A stretch of DNA of 64,000 nucleotides from NCBI GenBank assembly GCA_964439395.1, contig CAYTNV010000012.1, positions 31,410-95,409 on the forward strand, in the 5' to 3' direction. The position numbers and the translations under genes are program-made. This document shows positions 1 to 8,562 of the stretch, in pieces. The first letter of the stretch is position 1. Each line of letters starts with the position of its first letter. This DNA is from JAUUSJ01 sp964439395 (GTDB taxonomy: Bacteria > Bacillota > Clostridia > Lachnospirales > Lachnospiraceae). The notes below the pieces were generated by a model. The model was not told the origin of the DNA, did not search any database, and saw only the letters and a list, made by a program, of their open reading frames with translations.

Positions 1-509
1 TTAGCAGGAGCTGAAGTTTTTTCCTCTTTCACATCAGCTGCCTCTGGAAATTTTTCCATTTCTTTCTCATCAATAATTTTTAAATATTCATCTTTATCCT
101 TTGCATTTAATAATCTTTCTCTAAAAGCATCATCCATCAAAATAACAGATAATCTGGATAATACTTCCAAATGAATATCAGAACCTGTCGCTGGTGCTGC
201 AATCATGAAAAATAAATTAGATGGCTCTCCGTCTAATGCATCACAGTCAACACCTGATGGAACTGTCACAGATGCAAGACCTGGTTTTGTCACTGCTGCA
301 TTTTTGGAATGTGGAATACAAATACCTGCTCCAATCGCTGTTGGACTTTGTGCCTCTCTCTCGTAAATTCCTTTTTTGTATTCTTCTTTGTCGGATAGAT
401 TTCCTGACGCCGCCATCAGATTAATTAGTTTTTCATAGGTCTCATCCTTCGTCTTAGTCGTCACACGAAGTTCAATACTATCCTTGCTCAATAAATCTGT
501 AATCTTCAT
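1..509 (-). CDS. Fructose-type PTS EIIA domain protein, 3' end beyond window
   Basis: Only the first 169 residues are in the window; the frame is open to position 1. The start ATG at 509 follows a GGGAGGAATA ribosome binding site. The visible part is a PTS EIIA domain of the fructose/mannitol (EIIA-Ntr) fold, with the phosphorylated histidine at about residue 67 in the motif IPHSK. It is followed by an acidic Glu/Lys/Ala linker from about residue 150, as in multidomain FruA (IIABC) proteins. By family knowledge it takes phosphate from HPr and passes it to a IIB domain during sugar uptake. Whether IIB and IIC domains follow cannot be seen. The promoter resembles those of the mannose-family PTS and sensor operons nearby, so co-regulation is inferred. 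Confidence 0.85.
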   Translation of the reverse strand, partial: MKITDLLSKDSIELRVTTKTKDETYEKLINLMAASGNLSDKEEYKKGIYEREAQSPTAIGAGICIPHSKNAAVTKPGLASVTVPSGVDCDALDGEPSNLFFMIAAPATGSDIHLEVLSRLSVILMDDAFRERLLNAKDKDEYLKIIDEKEMEKFPEAADVKEEKTSAPA

Positions 510-585
510 TGATTATTCCTCCCATAATTCTACTTTTCCCTAAATAGTTATTAGTATTTCGTGATTACCTCTCTATTATGCGATT

Positions 586-681
586 ATTATAAAAAAAAAT
601 CTTTTTTTTAGCTATTACTTTTTGTCACAACCTCATTCTAATAATTGTCACAGAAATGTAATGATTATATGACAAATGTCA
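586..681 (-). promoter_or_regulatory. Promoter of the fructose-type PTS gene with TGTCA boxes
   Basis: Read on the minus strand, TATAAT lies at 586-591. TGTCA boxes (plus-strand reading) lie at 623-627, 646-650 and 677-681; the last forms a palindrome, ATGACAAATGTCAT, at 669-682. The first box is 31 bp from the -10, the same distance as in the two promoters near 3973 and 8563. There is no good -35 at the 17-bp position, which suggests activator dependence (inference). Confidence 0.6.
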
Positions 682-692
682 TATAACAAAAA

Positions 693-725
693 TAGACCTT
701 ATATGATATTTATCATACAAGATCT
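693..725 (-). terminator. Intrinsic terminator after the small membrane protein gene
   Basis: An inverted repeat of about 14 bp per arm (TAGACCTTATATGATA against its complement, with two mismatches) is followed on the minus strand by TTTTTG. It lies just below the stop codon of the gene at 739-1023. Confidence 0.7.
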
Positions 726-738
726 ACTTTTACGATAT

Positions 739-1023
739 TTAGTTATTTTCAATTGCCCTCAATATTTTTTCCACATTCCTTCTTCCGTTCTTCATTCCAA
801 AATTAATAATCGTTGCTGCAAGTACTCCTATCACTATAATTATAATTCCAAAAACAAACACAAATTTTTGTTCTCCCCTAAATCCGTAATAAGTAATAGC
901 GACTCCCATTGTCGAAATAGCAATTGCTATATAAAGCCATTTTTGAATTATTTTTAACGCATTATTCTGAAGGGTGGCTTCTTTCAGTAATGCTTCTTTG
1001 CTCATCTGATTTCGTTCTTTCAT
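739..1023 (-). CDS. Small membrane protein with two transmembrane segments
   Basis: This encodes 94 residues of unknown function. A longer reading from 1068 exists, but the ATG at 1023 has AAGGAG seven bases upstream and is preferred. The protein has a polar N-terminus with a short predicted helix (about residues 8-25), then two hydrophobic segments (about 32-50 and 58-76) and a basic C-terminal tail ending RAIENN. I recognise no family. It sits between the PTS operon end and the fructose-type PTS gene, with its own terminator downstream. A hairpin at 1170-1207 separates it from the PTS operon, so it may have its own promoter. No catalytic motif is visible. Confidence 0.65.
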   Translation of the reverse strand: MKERNQMSKEALLKEATLQNNALKIIQKWLYIAIAISTMGVAITYYGFRGEQKFVFVFGIIIIVIGVLAATIINFGMKNGRRNVEKILRAIENN

Positions 1024-1169
1024 ACAATATCTCCTTGCCTCATTCTTATTAATCTCTTTTTTCCTCACTTTGCTATCAATAGCAAATCTTTCTATACTAT
1101 TTATCTATATGCTGAAAAAATATTAAAAAATAACTATATGATTCTTTTTCGATTCTATTTTTATAGGGA

Positions 1170-1207
1170 TAATTTTGGATGATAAAGAGGAAAATCACCC
1201 AAAATTA
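1170..1207 (-). terminator. Hairpin after the mannose-family PTS operon
   Basis: TAATTTTGG at 1170-1178 pairs with CCAAAATTA at 1199-1207, with further pairing of TGAT and ATCA inside. It lies about 60 bp below the IID stop codon. The U-tract is weak on the minus strand, so termination is only probable. Confidence 0.5.
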
Positions 1208-1266
1208 ATTCTTTTATGGTTAAGGAATATTCTTTTCTTTTAAAATTATACGGCAAAAATTTAAAA

Positions 1267-2097
1267 TTAGTAAGCTAATCCTGGGTCAAAGAAGCCTAAT
1301 ACGACTCCAACTAAAGCAATAATTACCAAAATAAGCATAACTTTTGTTGGAGATATTTTTTTCTTACTCATTAACCACCAACAGAAAATTACTGTGACTG
1401 CAGATAAAAGTTTTGGAAAAATTCCATCTAAAGTTTTCTGCAAATCAACAATAACTCCTCCTTCTTCATTTAACATTTGGAAGGAAGTAGATACATTAAT
1501 CCATGAAGCTGCAACTGCACCGATTACAACTGTACCAAGCATTACGACTGCTTCACGAATTGCATTTGCCTGTTCACCAACTAGAAATTCTACAGCTTTA
1601 CCACCAAGCTCATAGCCTTTATAATATAAAAATCTCATTCCTAATGTAATAATTAAATTCCAAGCTATAATATAAAAGATTGCTCCAAGTGGTGATCCGC
1701 CTCCTGATAAACCGAGTGCAATACCTAATAAAATAGGAATTAATGTACCTACAATCAGGGAGTCACCGATTCCTGCCACTGGTCCCATAAGACCTGCACG
1801 AATACCATTGATCATTTCTCCATCGCCAGTTCCGTTCGCTCTTGCTTCCTCTAAACCAGCTGTAATACCGACAATAATTGTACCAAGCTGTGGCTCTGTA
1901 TTAAAAAATGCTGTATAAGTCTGCATCGCTTCTTTCTTTTGCTCTTCCGTATCATATAACTCTTCTACTAAAGGAAGCATCGCACATAAATATCCAAAGG
2001 TCTGCATATGCTCCTGTGAGAAACAAGTAAGATGACCGTAATACCAATTCCGAAAAGATTTACTCAGAGCTTTTTTCGATAATTTCTTTTCCGCCAT
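1267..2097 (-). CDS. PTS mannose/fructose/sorbose family transporter subunit IID
   Basis: This is the membrane IID subunit, which forms the sugar channel with IIC. It is 276 residues when started at the ATG at 2097, which has AGGAGG 8 bases upstream; a longer reading to 2121 runs back into the IIC gene and is not preferred. The N-terminus (KKALSKSFRNWYYGHLTCFSQEHMQTFGY) matches the amphipathic start of IID proteins, followed by the glycine-rich stretch IRAGLMGPVAGIGDSL (about residues 98-115) typical of the family and hydrophobic segments toward the C-terminus. It is the last gene of the IIA-IIB-IIC-IID operon; one base separates it from the IIC stop. The sugar transported cannot be told from sequence. 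Confidence 0.93.
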   Translation of the reverse strand: MAEKKLSKKALSKSFRNWYYGHLTCFSQEHMQTFGYLCAMLPLVEELYDTEEQKKEAMQTYTAFFNTEPQLGTIIVGITAGLEEARANGTGDGEMINGIRAGLMGPVAGIGDSLIVGTLIPILLGIALGLSGGGSPLGAIFYIIAWNLIITLGMRFLYYKGYELGGKAVEFLVGEQANAIREAVVMLGTVVIGAVAASWINVSTSFQMLNEEGGVIVDLQKTLDGIFPKLLSAVTVIFCWWLMSKKKISPTKVMLILVIIALVGVVLGFFDPGLAY

Positions 2098-2098
2098 A

Positions 2099-2947
2099 TT
2101 AGATTTCCTCCTCATCGTCATCGTCTAGCATATCTCCAGCCGCTGCAACTGGTTTTCTAATTTGGAGCATTTTAATATTATAAAAAATAATCGCAAAAAA
2201 TCCACCTACAATTGCTGCTCCAATTAGGTTTACACCCATACAAGCTGCTAAAGTAAAACCAAAGAAAAATGTTAATAAATCTGTTGCTTTTGTCACAACT
2301 TGTTTTAATAAAATTGCAACACCAACTGCTGGAAGAAGACTTCCTACTGTGAATAATGTTTTCATTGCAATTCCATCCATTGGGAGATAATTTTTAATAA
2401 CGTCTACCATATTAGATCCCATTTTTGTAATAATAAAAGTAGGAATAAAACTGCAAAGGAAATGAGAAATCCATGGCAATCCCATATCAACTAAATAAAG
2501 TTTCTTGAAATCACCTTTTTCTACTGCTTTCCATCCCATATGCTGCCAAACAAGGTTAATTGTAGCTGTTCCATAAAATAAAACTGTTCCCAATGTACCT
2601 ACTGCTGAACCGAGTGCAGTTGCCATCTGTGCCGCCTGTGCAGAACCTGGATCTAATCCTAATCCTTTAATTGCTACAATAGATAATGGAATACCAATAT
2701 AACTGATTGCACGTACATCTGCGGATACTGTTCCACCTGGTGTAACAAGTGCAATATATACAATCTGAATTGCTGCTCCCACTATAATACCGGTCTGGAT
2801 ATCTCCCATAATCACTCCCACAACAAGTCCCGCAACAAGCGGACGACCTAATGTGTAGTTTCCAATTACAGTTCCACCCATACCTGGCATACTGGCAAGA
2901 CATGCAAATAGACCAAATAATATTGCTTGAATTACGCTAATTTCCAT
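2099..2947 (-). CDS. PTS mannose/fructose/sorbose family transporter subunit IIC
   Basis: This 282-residue integral membrane protein is the IIC subunit (EII-Sor family). It has about eight hydrophobic segments, an N-terminal PGMGGTVIGNYTLGRPL region typical of the family, and an acidic C-terminal tail (DDDDEEEI). Its normal partners IIB, IIA and IID surround it in operon order. GGAGA precedes the start. By family knowledge it moves the sugar across the membrane while IIB phosphorylates it. Confidence 0.93.
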   Translation of the reverse strand: MEISVIQAILFGLFACLASMPGMGGTVIGNYTLGRPLVAGLVVGVIMGDIQTGIIVGAAIQIVYIALVTPGGTVSADVRAISYIGIPLSIVAIKGLGLDPGSAQAAQMATALGSAVGTLGTVLFYGTATINLVWQHMGWKAVEKGDFKKLYLVDMGLPWISHFLCSFIPTFIITKMGSNMVDVIKNYLPMDGIAMKTLFTVGSLLPAVGVAILLKQVVTKATDLLTFFFGFTLAACMGVNLIGAAIVGGFFAIIFYNIKMLQIRKPVAAAGDMLDDDDEEEI

Positions 2948-2990
2948 CTGTCTTTCTCCTATTCTGTTGTATTATTTTTTGCACAATTTT

Positions 2991-3482
2991 TTAAAATCCA
3001 AACTGTCCTCTAAATTTAGGCCATGTTCCAATAGATTCTTCTTTTAATAATGCAAACTCTACTTCATACCCTGCTTTTGTCATATCTTCAATTGCCTGAG
3101 CTTCTTCTTGTGTGATAGACTGGTTATTTCCTAATTTCGTTGCTCCTGGTCTATCATTGCAAGGTCCAATAATTACTTTATCAATCCCCGCCTTAAATCC
3201 CTGGTCTACAAGAATTTTTTTCATGTCTACAGGATTTTTTGTAATTAGAAAATATCTATCTTTACTATCTAATACTTTCTGGCATTTTGCCTGAAACTGC
3301 TCCATTGTCCAAACAAAAGTTTTCTTTCCACTCGCACTCTTATACGCTGCTTTCAAAACCGGATTGCTTGCTGCTGCATCATTTACTGCAATTAAACCGT
3401 CACATGGATACTCAAGTGCCCATCTTGTACATGTTTGTCCGTGAATCATACGATCGTCTACTCTTATAAAGGAAACTGACAT
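2991..3482 (-). CDS. PTS mannose/fructose/sorbose family IIB subunit
   Basis: This 163-residue cytosolic phosphotransfer protein has the phosphorylated histidine of this family at residue 14, in RVDDRMIHGQ. It has the usual IIB length and the conserved C-terminal pattern MTKAGYEVEFALL. It takes phosphate from the IIA protein encoded just upstream and passes it to the incoming sugar. GGAGGGTAAAATT precedes the start, and the gap from the IIA stop is 20 bp. Confidence 0.94.
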   Translation of the reverse strand: MSVSFIRVDDRMIHGQTCTRWALEYPCDGLIAVNDAAASNPVLKAAYKSASGKKTFVWTMEQFQAKCQKVLDSKDRYFLITKNPVDMKKILVDQGFKAGIDKVIIGPCNDRPGATKLGNNQSITQEEAQAIEDMTKAGYEVEFALLKEESIGTWPKFRGQFGF

Positions 3483-3502
3483 AATTTTACCCTCCTAATT
3501 TC

Positions 3503-3937
3503 TTAAATATCATCCTCGTCTGCTTTTGTCTCTAATACAAACTCTTTCACTGTCTGTCTTGCCTCTGTTATAATTGAAGAAATGATCATATCTAACTCCA
3601 TTTCCCCATCATCTTTTAGCAAAACTCCGTTAAGCGCCATCGGTAAATTCATTCCTCCTAGCACCCTTGTCTTATCAAGAAGATTATTCTCGCCTAATAC
3701 ATTCATCGCCATTGTAAGAGGAGAGCCCCCGATAATATCTCCCATCAATATTACCTCATCTTCTGATGTAATACGATCAGTTAATTTTTTAAAGTTCTCA
3801 GAAAATACATCTCCGCTCATGCCATTTTCTAAGCTCGTGCTCAAGATATCTTCTCTCTCTCTTCCAGCTAGCATAGTCAACGCATTATGTAATCCAGGAG
3901 CAAACGTTCCATGACTGACTAAAACTAAATATCTCAT
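3503..3937 (-). CDS. PTS mannose/fructose/sorbose family IIA subunit
   Basis: This 144-residue EIIA-Man domain protein is the first gene of its operon. The phosphorylated histidine is residue 9 in LVSHGTFAPG. The GDIIGGSPLTMA loop at about residues 67-78 is characteristic of the fold. It is a stand-alone IIA rather than the IIAB fusion of E. coli ManX. The start is preceded by AAAGGAG, and a clear promoter lies about 35 bp upstream. No LevR-type sigma-54 activator is encoded nearby, although that is the usual regulator of this PTS family; the TGTCA-box promoter suggests a different control. Confidence 0.93.
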   Translation of the reverse strand: MRYLVLVSHGTFAPGLHNALTMLAGREREDILSTSLENGMSGDVFSENFKKLTDRITSEDEVILMGDIIGGSPLTMAMNVLGENNLLDKTRVLGGMNLPMALNGVLLKDDGEMELDMIISSIITEARQTVKEFVLETKADEDDI

Positions 3938-3972
3938 ATTTTTTCTCCTTTCGTTGTTATTTTTATGTATTT

Positions 3973-4067
3973 ATTATAAAAAATCTCTTTATTTTCAACA
4001 ATTGTCTTCTGTCATTATCTCTAGAAGCCTTTTGTCATGAAAAATATATTTTTTATTACAATTGTCA
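3973..4067 (-). promoter_or_regulatory. Promoter of the mannose-family PTS operon with TGTCA boxes
   Basis: On the minus strand, TTGTTG (3996-4001), a 17-bp spacer and TATAAT (3973-3978) form a sigma-A promoter. TGTCA boxes (plus-strand reading) lie at 4010-4014, 4033-4037 and 4063-4067. The first is 31 bp from the -10, and the first two are 23 bp apart, exactly as upstream of the gene at 1-509. Confidence 0.7.
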
Positions 4068-4098
4068 TAACAATATTTACTCAATTTTCACAATAAAA

Positions 4099-4130
4099 AA
4101 TAGACCCAAGCTTTTTTACTTGAGTCTATT
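4099..4130 (-). terminator. Intrinsic terminator of the sensor operon
   Basis: AATAGACCCAAG (4099-4110) pairs with CTTGAGTCTATT (4119-4130), with one mismatch, followed on the minus strand by TTTTTTATTG. It begins right after the stop codon of the gene at 4133. Confidence 0.85.
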
Positions 4131-4132
4131 TA

Positions 4133-5452
4133 TTAATTATTTAGTTCATTATTAATATTTCTTTGTAATATAATTAATGAAGTATCTTTATTCTTACTTT
4201 CTTGTAGAATTTCTCTAATTCCATCATTAAGTTTTGCATTTATAATATCCATTTTTTTGTAATTCACTTGAGCCTTCGCATTTTCCATAATATTACTAAT
4301 CATTTTTACATTTATTTGACTATTATCTCTCGTATCCACATTTAATAATTCCATTGCCTCTTCTGAATTCGTAACATCTTTTCTTACCGAGGCTCCCGCC
4401 TGATATTTAAAAATTTCCATCTGAATTTCTTCATCATAAGTAAACGTTTTTAAAAGTCTCCATGATAAGTCTTTTTTCTTTGTTCTTGCATTAATTCCCA
4501 TTAAAACAGTTTGAAGTTCTGATACGTTCTCACCGCTTGGACCTTTTGGAAGTGTGATACAGTCCCAGTCAAAATTAGAATATTTTTTGATACTCCAAGG
4601 ATATGGTTTATATGCGCGATAATCAGATAAAAGTACCGTCTTAAATGCTACATTTCCCATATCAAAATCACTTGCTGTCACCTGATATCCCTTATTTAAA
4701 TCTGATAGTTTCTGTAAAAAAGAAACTGCTTGTAAAACTTCTTTACTGTTCAATTGACATTTTGTCCCAGATTCATTAAATAATTGTATATTATTCGTTA
4801 AAAATGCCTCCTGCCAAGTATAATTATACACACCAAACTGATCTAGTGATCCATTTCCATCTATATCCTTTGTAACCTTTTTACAGATACTATAGAAATC
4901 ATCCCATGTCCAATTTTCCTCGGGCACAGAAATTCCATTTTCTTTCAATAATGTCTTATTTACAAACATCATATTCGGAACACACTCAAATGGAAGCGCA
5001 TACTGTATCCCTTGCATTTTTCCAAAATCATAGGCAGCATTATAAAAATTTTTTTCTTTAAATTCTTTATCACTCTTTATTAGATGGCTTAAATCCATCA
5101 ACGCACCTATAGAAGAAAATGTAGTAAAATCATCCGATAAAATAAAAAATACATCTGGTGCATCTCCTCTTACAAGCGCAGAAGAAAGCCATTCTGAGTA
5201 TTCACTACTTAAAATTCCGCTTTTATATTCTACCTTTACCCCTTTATTTCCCCTCTCAAACTTATCAATCGCATCTTCTATCAATTGATAAGAAGAGCTA
5301 TTCGGCACATTCCAAGCATTTCCTACAAAAACTCCTAGAGTAATCGTCTCTTGTCTATGTGTATAATAATAGATCCCACTTATCAATAGGATAGCTATAA
5401 TAATTCCCCCAAATATGAGCAAATATATTTTCTTTTTTATCTTTTCTATCAT
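4133..5452 (-). CDS. Membrane-anchored extracellular solute-binding protein, family 1 (MalE-like)
   Basis: This 439-residue protein has an N-terminal anchor (basic KIKKKIY then a hydrophobic stretch, about residues 9-28) with no lipobox cysteine, so it is likely tethered by an uncleaved signal anchor. The rest resembles family 1 sugar-binding proteins: GDAPDVFFILSDD near residues 95-107, PFECVPNMMFVNKTLLKENG, and a WTWDDF motif. No ABC permease or ATPase is encoded nearby. It is the last gene of an operon with a second, differently folded sugar-binding protein and a histidine kinase/response regulator pair. A sensory rather than a transport role is therefore inferred. Confidence 0.85.
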   Translation of the reverse strand: MIEKIKKKIYLLIFGGIIIAILLISGIYYYTHRQETITLGVFVGNAWNVPNSSSYQLIEDAIDKFERGNKGVKVEYKSGILSSEYSEWLSSALVRGDAPDVFFILSDDFTTFSSIGALMDLSHLIKSDKEFKEKNFYNAAYDFGKMQGIQYALPFECVPNMMFVNKTLLKENGISVPEENWTWDDFYSICKKVTKDIDGNGSLDQFGVYNYTWQEAFLTNNIQLFNESGTKCQLNSKEVLQAVSFLQKLSDLNKGYQVTASDFDMGNVAFKTVLLSDYRAYKPYPWSIKKYSNFDWDCITLPKGPSGENVSELQTVLMGINARTKKKDLSWRLLKTFTYDEEIQMEIFKYQAGASVRKDVTNSEEAMELLNVDTRDNSQINVKMISNIMENAKAQVNYKKMDIINAKLNDGIREILQESKNKDTSLIILQRNINNELNN

Positions 5453-5462
5453 TTTGATACTC

Positions 5463-6134
5463 TCATTCCTCTATCTCTTTATTGAGTGCCCCTGTCTGTA
5501 CCGCCCAGATTGCCAGCTGAGTTCTATCTCTAAGTCCAAGCTTTCTCAAAATAGAACTTAAATAATTCCGAACAGAGCCCTCTGAAAGACAAAGCTTAGC
5601 CGCAATTTCCTTATTTGAGAAGCCTCTTCCAATTTGTTTGATTACCTTCCACTCGGAATTAGAAATTGTTTTTGTCAAATCATCCTCCACCGCAATAGCA
5701 AAATTACTCTGCGCCATCTGAGAGAAAAACTTTAATACTTTTGAAGCGATATCTGGATTGATCATTGCATTTCCTTTATAAACCTTATAAATAGCATCTT
5801 TTAACTCATCCATCGAAATTCCCTTCAATAAGTATCCACTCGCTCCATATTTTAACGCACTAAAAACGTACTCGTCATCATCAAATGTTGTCAAAATAAT
5901 AATTTTAATATTAGGATAGTTTTCTTTTAAAATTTTTGTACATTGCACTCCATCCATCTCTGGCATTCGAATATCCATCAAAATAATATCTGGCTTTTCT
6001 CTTCTTACCGCTCTTATTACTTCTTTTCCATTTTCTACAGCATCTGTAACTTGAAAATCATTTTGTGCATTTAATACAATCTCCAAGCTCTGACGAATTA
6101 AATTTTGATCATCCGCTATTAAAATCTTAATCAT
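5463..6134 (-). CDS. NarL/FixJ-family response regulator
   Basis: This 223-residue response regulator starts at the ATG at 6134, which overlaps the kinase stop codon as ATGA and follows GGGGGGAG; a longer reading from 6149 is not preferred. The receiver domain has the acidic pair in LIADDQ, the phosphoacceptor aspartate in IILMDIRMPEMDG (about residue 54), and the conserved T and K positions. The C-terminal LuxR-type helix-turn-helix spans about 150-215, with GFSNKEIAAKLCLSEGSVRNY. It is translationally coupled to the histidine kinase gene and lies between the kinase and the second binding protein. Likely targets are the three TGTCA-box promoters (inference). Confidence 0.93.
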   Translation of the reverse strand: MIKILIADDQNLIRQSLEIVLNAQNDFQVTDAVENGKEVIRAVRREKPDIILMDIRMPEMDGVQCTKILKENYPNIKIIILTTFDDDEYVFSALKYGASGYLLKGISMDELKDAIYKVYKGNAMINPDIASKVLKFFSQMAQSNFAIAVEDDLTKTISNSEWKVIKQIGRGFSNKEIAAKLCLSEGSVRNYLSSILRKLGLRDRTQLAIWAVQTGALNKEIEE

Positions 6135-7447
6135 AATTCTCCCCCCCATCGGATTGGTATCTTAGCTTTTACAGTAAATCCACAACTTCCATCATATTCT
6201 ATCTCTCCCTTTAAAAGTGCGATTCTCTCCTGCATATGATGAAGTCCAAAACCTGTTTTTATCTCTGTAGCTCCTATTCCGTCATCTTTAATTATAATAC
6301 TAACAATACTGTATTCTCTTTCCATTGTGATAGTAATATTTTGAGCTTTTCCGTGACGAATTGCATTTGTAACACTTTCCTGGATAATTCGGTAAATCAC
6401 ATCCTCCTCATCTTCACTAAATTTTAACGTTTTTATATGATTGGACAAAATAATATTGGCATTTGTAGTGAATTTCATCTCATCAATCATTTTTAAAATT
6501 GCACCAAGCAATCCTCCTTGCTCTAATACATCTGGTCTTAAAGCATTTACAGACCGCCTTACTTCTTTCATTCCCTGTCTAGCAACATCACTTATTACTT
6601 CAAGCTGTTGCTTTGTCATATCAGGTGCAATTGAAATCATAGCAATACAGGCATCTATTCCCGCAATAATTCCTGTTAATGTATGACCGAGTGTATCATG
6701 AATCTCTCTTGCTAAACGGTTTCTCTCTTTTGTCTGAGTCATAAGGACAGTTTCTTTTGCATAATTTTCCAATTCCTCATTGGCATTTTGCAGCTTTTCA
6801 TTCATATCACATAATGTCTCATTTAATAATTGAATATGTTCTCTCTCAAAAATTTCTTCTCGAAGAAGTAAAATAACATATATAATAAATAAAATATAAT
6901 TGAGGGAAGTTAGCATATTTTTTGCGACAAGAATTCCATTTTGTATGCTACTTTGATAATAGGTCAAGTATTCCTCAAAAGAAATCATATGTAAAAGATT
7001 TCCACATACATTATAATCTAATATCAAAAATAAGATAACCGCTAATACTATCGCGGCTATTTTTGACTCATTTTCCTTCAATTCAGTAATCAAAGCTACC
7101 ACAACCAAGAGAACGATTCCATTATAACTAAAATTGATATGATAAATAATAATCCCCGTAAGTATTAATTCTACCAAAACAATACTTGCAATCTGTTCTT
7201 GTATATATATTTTTGTTTTTAGCTTCATAACAAAAAATAAAATGCCGCAGCAAATAAGAGTAACTATTGGAATTCTCTCGGGAATAGAGGGAAGCGCACT
7301 AAATTGCTCCAAAAAGCCTCTTGCATTATATGAATTTGCTATTTTTATCGTAGTTATATAAAGTATCATTGAGATAGAGAGTAATATAATTAAATTTAAA
7401 TATTTCATCATAAAAAACACGGTCTCTCTTGTTTTTACCCAATCCAT
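6131..7447 (-). CDS. NarX/DesK-type sensor histidine kinase (HisKA_3)
   Basis: This 438-residue kinase has about six hydrophobic segments in the first 190 residues, then a coiled coil (about 200-235), the dimerisation and phosphorylation motif RNRLAREIHDTLGHTL with its histidine near residue 247, and a HATPase_c domain with an N box (ESVTNAIRHG), DDGIGA and GFGLHHMQERI. Little of the protein appears to lie outside the membrane, so ligand sensing probably comes from partners. The flanking genes encode two membrane-anchored sugar-binding proteins. The stop codon overlaps the start of the response regulator, and GAGGAAGG precedes the start. Confidence 0.93.
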   Translation of the reverse strand: MDWVKTRETVFFMMKYLNLIILLSISMILYITTIKIANSYNARGFLEQFSALPSIPERIPIVTLICCGILFFVMKLKTKIYIQEQIASIVLVELILTGIIIYHINFSYNGIVLLVVVALITELKENESKIAAIVLAVILFLILDYNVCGNLLHMISFEEYLTYYQSSIQNGILVAKNMLTSLNYILFIIYVILLLREEIFEREHIQLLNETLCDMNEKLQNANEELENYAKETVLMTQTKERNRLAREIHDTLGHTLTGIIAGIDACIAMISIAPDMTKQQLEVISDVARQGMKEVRRSVNALRPDVLEQGGLLGAILKMIDEMKFTTNANIILSNHIKTLKFSEDEEDVIYRIIQESVTNAIRHGKAQNITITMEREYSIVSIIIKDDGIGATEIKTGFGLHHMQERIALLKGEIEYDGSCGFTVKAKIPIRWGGEL

Positions 7448-7487
7448 TTTTTCCTTCCTCTATATCTTTTTCTTATATTAATTCTCG

Positions 7488-8468
7488 CTATTGCCATCCA
7501 TCCACACCATATTCCATTACATTATCCTTATTAATGAGAACTACAGGAACTATTACATTTTTTTCATACTCTTTTCCATTTAATATATAGTATAACTGCT
7601 CCACCGCAATTTGTCCAATTTTAGTTGGAAATTGAGCTGAAGTTGCCAACATAATTTCTTCCTTGATCATAGACTTTGCCTCTGGCGCTCCATCTACTCC
7701 AAGAACATCTACTTGTTCTAATATTTCATTTTCTTCTAATGCAGCCATTGCCCCAAGAGCACTTGGGTCATTCAAAGTAAATACTGTATCAAACTCGATT
7801 CCTTCCTCTATTACTTTTTGCATTGCTGGCATTGCGTATTCCAATTGACCTTTACACTGTTCTCGAGCCACAATTGTATAGTTGGAATTTTGCTCCAATG
7901 TATCAATGAATCCATCGATCCTATCTACACCAGATTTTGTTGTAGAATGTTCTAGTAAAACAATATTAGCTTTTTTCTTTTGTTTCATTAAATATTCTGC
8001 ACATTGCACACCAGCTTCATAATTATCAGACACAACGCTACAGTCGACTAAATCTTCATCATAAAGTCCTGTATCTACATTAATAATTTTAATTCCCTTT
8101 TCTTTTGCCTTCTGAATTGCTGGAAGAATTGCTTTATAATCCACTGGTGCGACAAAAATTGCCTCGACTCCCTCTGCAATCAAATCATAAATTTGTTCTG
8201 TCTGCCGCTCGGCATTTAACTCTGGGTCTCTTGTAATAAGATAATCTCCATTTGCCTCTACCACCGCCCTAATTTCGTCATTTACAACACTATAAAATGG
8301 ATTATTCATTGTCATATACGAAGCACCAAATTTATGAGCTTTTTCTCTCTGTGCTATACTAAAATCTTGAACACCAAATAAAAAGAAAAAAACACATAAT
8401 ATAAGTGCAATTCCACCCAAACATAAAATAATTTTTCCAATATAAATATATTTATTTATCACTACCAT
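7488..8468 (-). CDS. Membrane-anchored RbsB-like sugar-binding protein
   Basis: This 326-residue protein has one N-terminal hydrophobic segment (about residues 10-32) and a type I periplasmic-binding fold. Typical ribose/xylose-binding-protein motifs are present: MNNPFYSVVNDEI, LIAEGVEAIFVAPVD, VDTGLYDEDLVDCSVVSDNYEAG, and VFTLNDPSALGAMAALEE. There is no lipobox. It heads the operon (binding protein, kinase, regulator, second binding protein). Clostridia have known sensor systems in which a membrane-tethered xylose-binding protein works with a histidine kinase (XylFII-LytS), and this looks like an analogue with a NarX-type kinase. The ligand is not known. GAGGAAATAAAAAGAA precedes the start. 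Confidence 0.88.
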   Translation of the reverse strand: MVVINKYIYIGKIILCLGGIALILCVFFFLFGVQDFSIAQREKAHKFGASYMTMNNPFYSVVNDEIRAVVEANGDYLITRDPELNAERQTEQIYDLIAEGVEAIFVAPVDYKAILPAIQKAKEKGIKIINVDTGLYDEDLVDCSVVSDNYEAGVQCAEYLMKQKKKANIVLLEHSTTKSGVDRIDGFIDTLEQNSNYTIVAREQCKGQLEYAMPAMQKVIEEGIEFDTVFTLNDPSALGAMAALEENEILEQVDVLGVDGAPEAKSMIKEEIMLATSAQFPTKIGQIAVEQLYYILNGKEYEKNVIVPVVLINKDNVMEYGVDGWQ

Positions 8469-8562
8469 TTCTTTTTATTTCCTCATTCTCTTCTCTATAA
8501 AAGTATCCTATTATAGTTTTTATTTTATGTCAATTTAGTTTCTCTTTATTTTTTTCACCCTT

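Noticed and set aside
676..957. A 93-codon plus-strand frame opposite the small membrane protein gene
   Set aside because: It lies antisense to a gene with a good ribosome binding site and crosses that gene's terminator.
3938..4098. Sigma-54 (-12/-24) promoter for the mannose-family PTS operon
   Set aside because: No TGGCAC-N5-TTGCA-like element is seen and no LevR-type activator is encoded; a sigma-A promoter with 17-bp spacing fits well.
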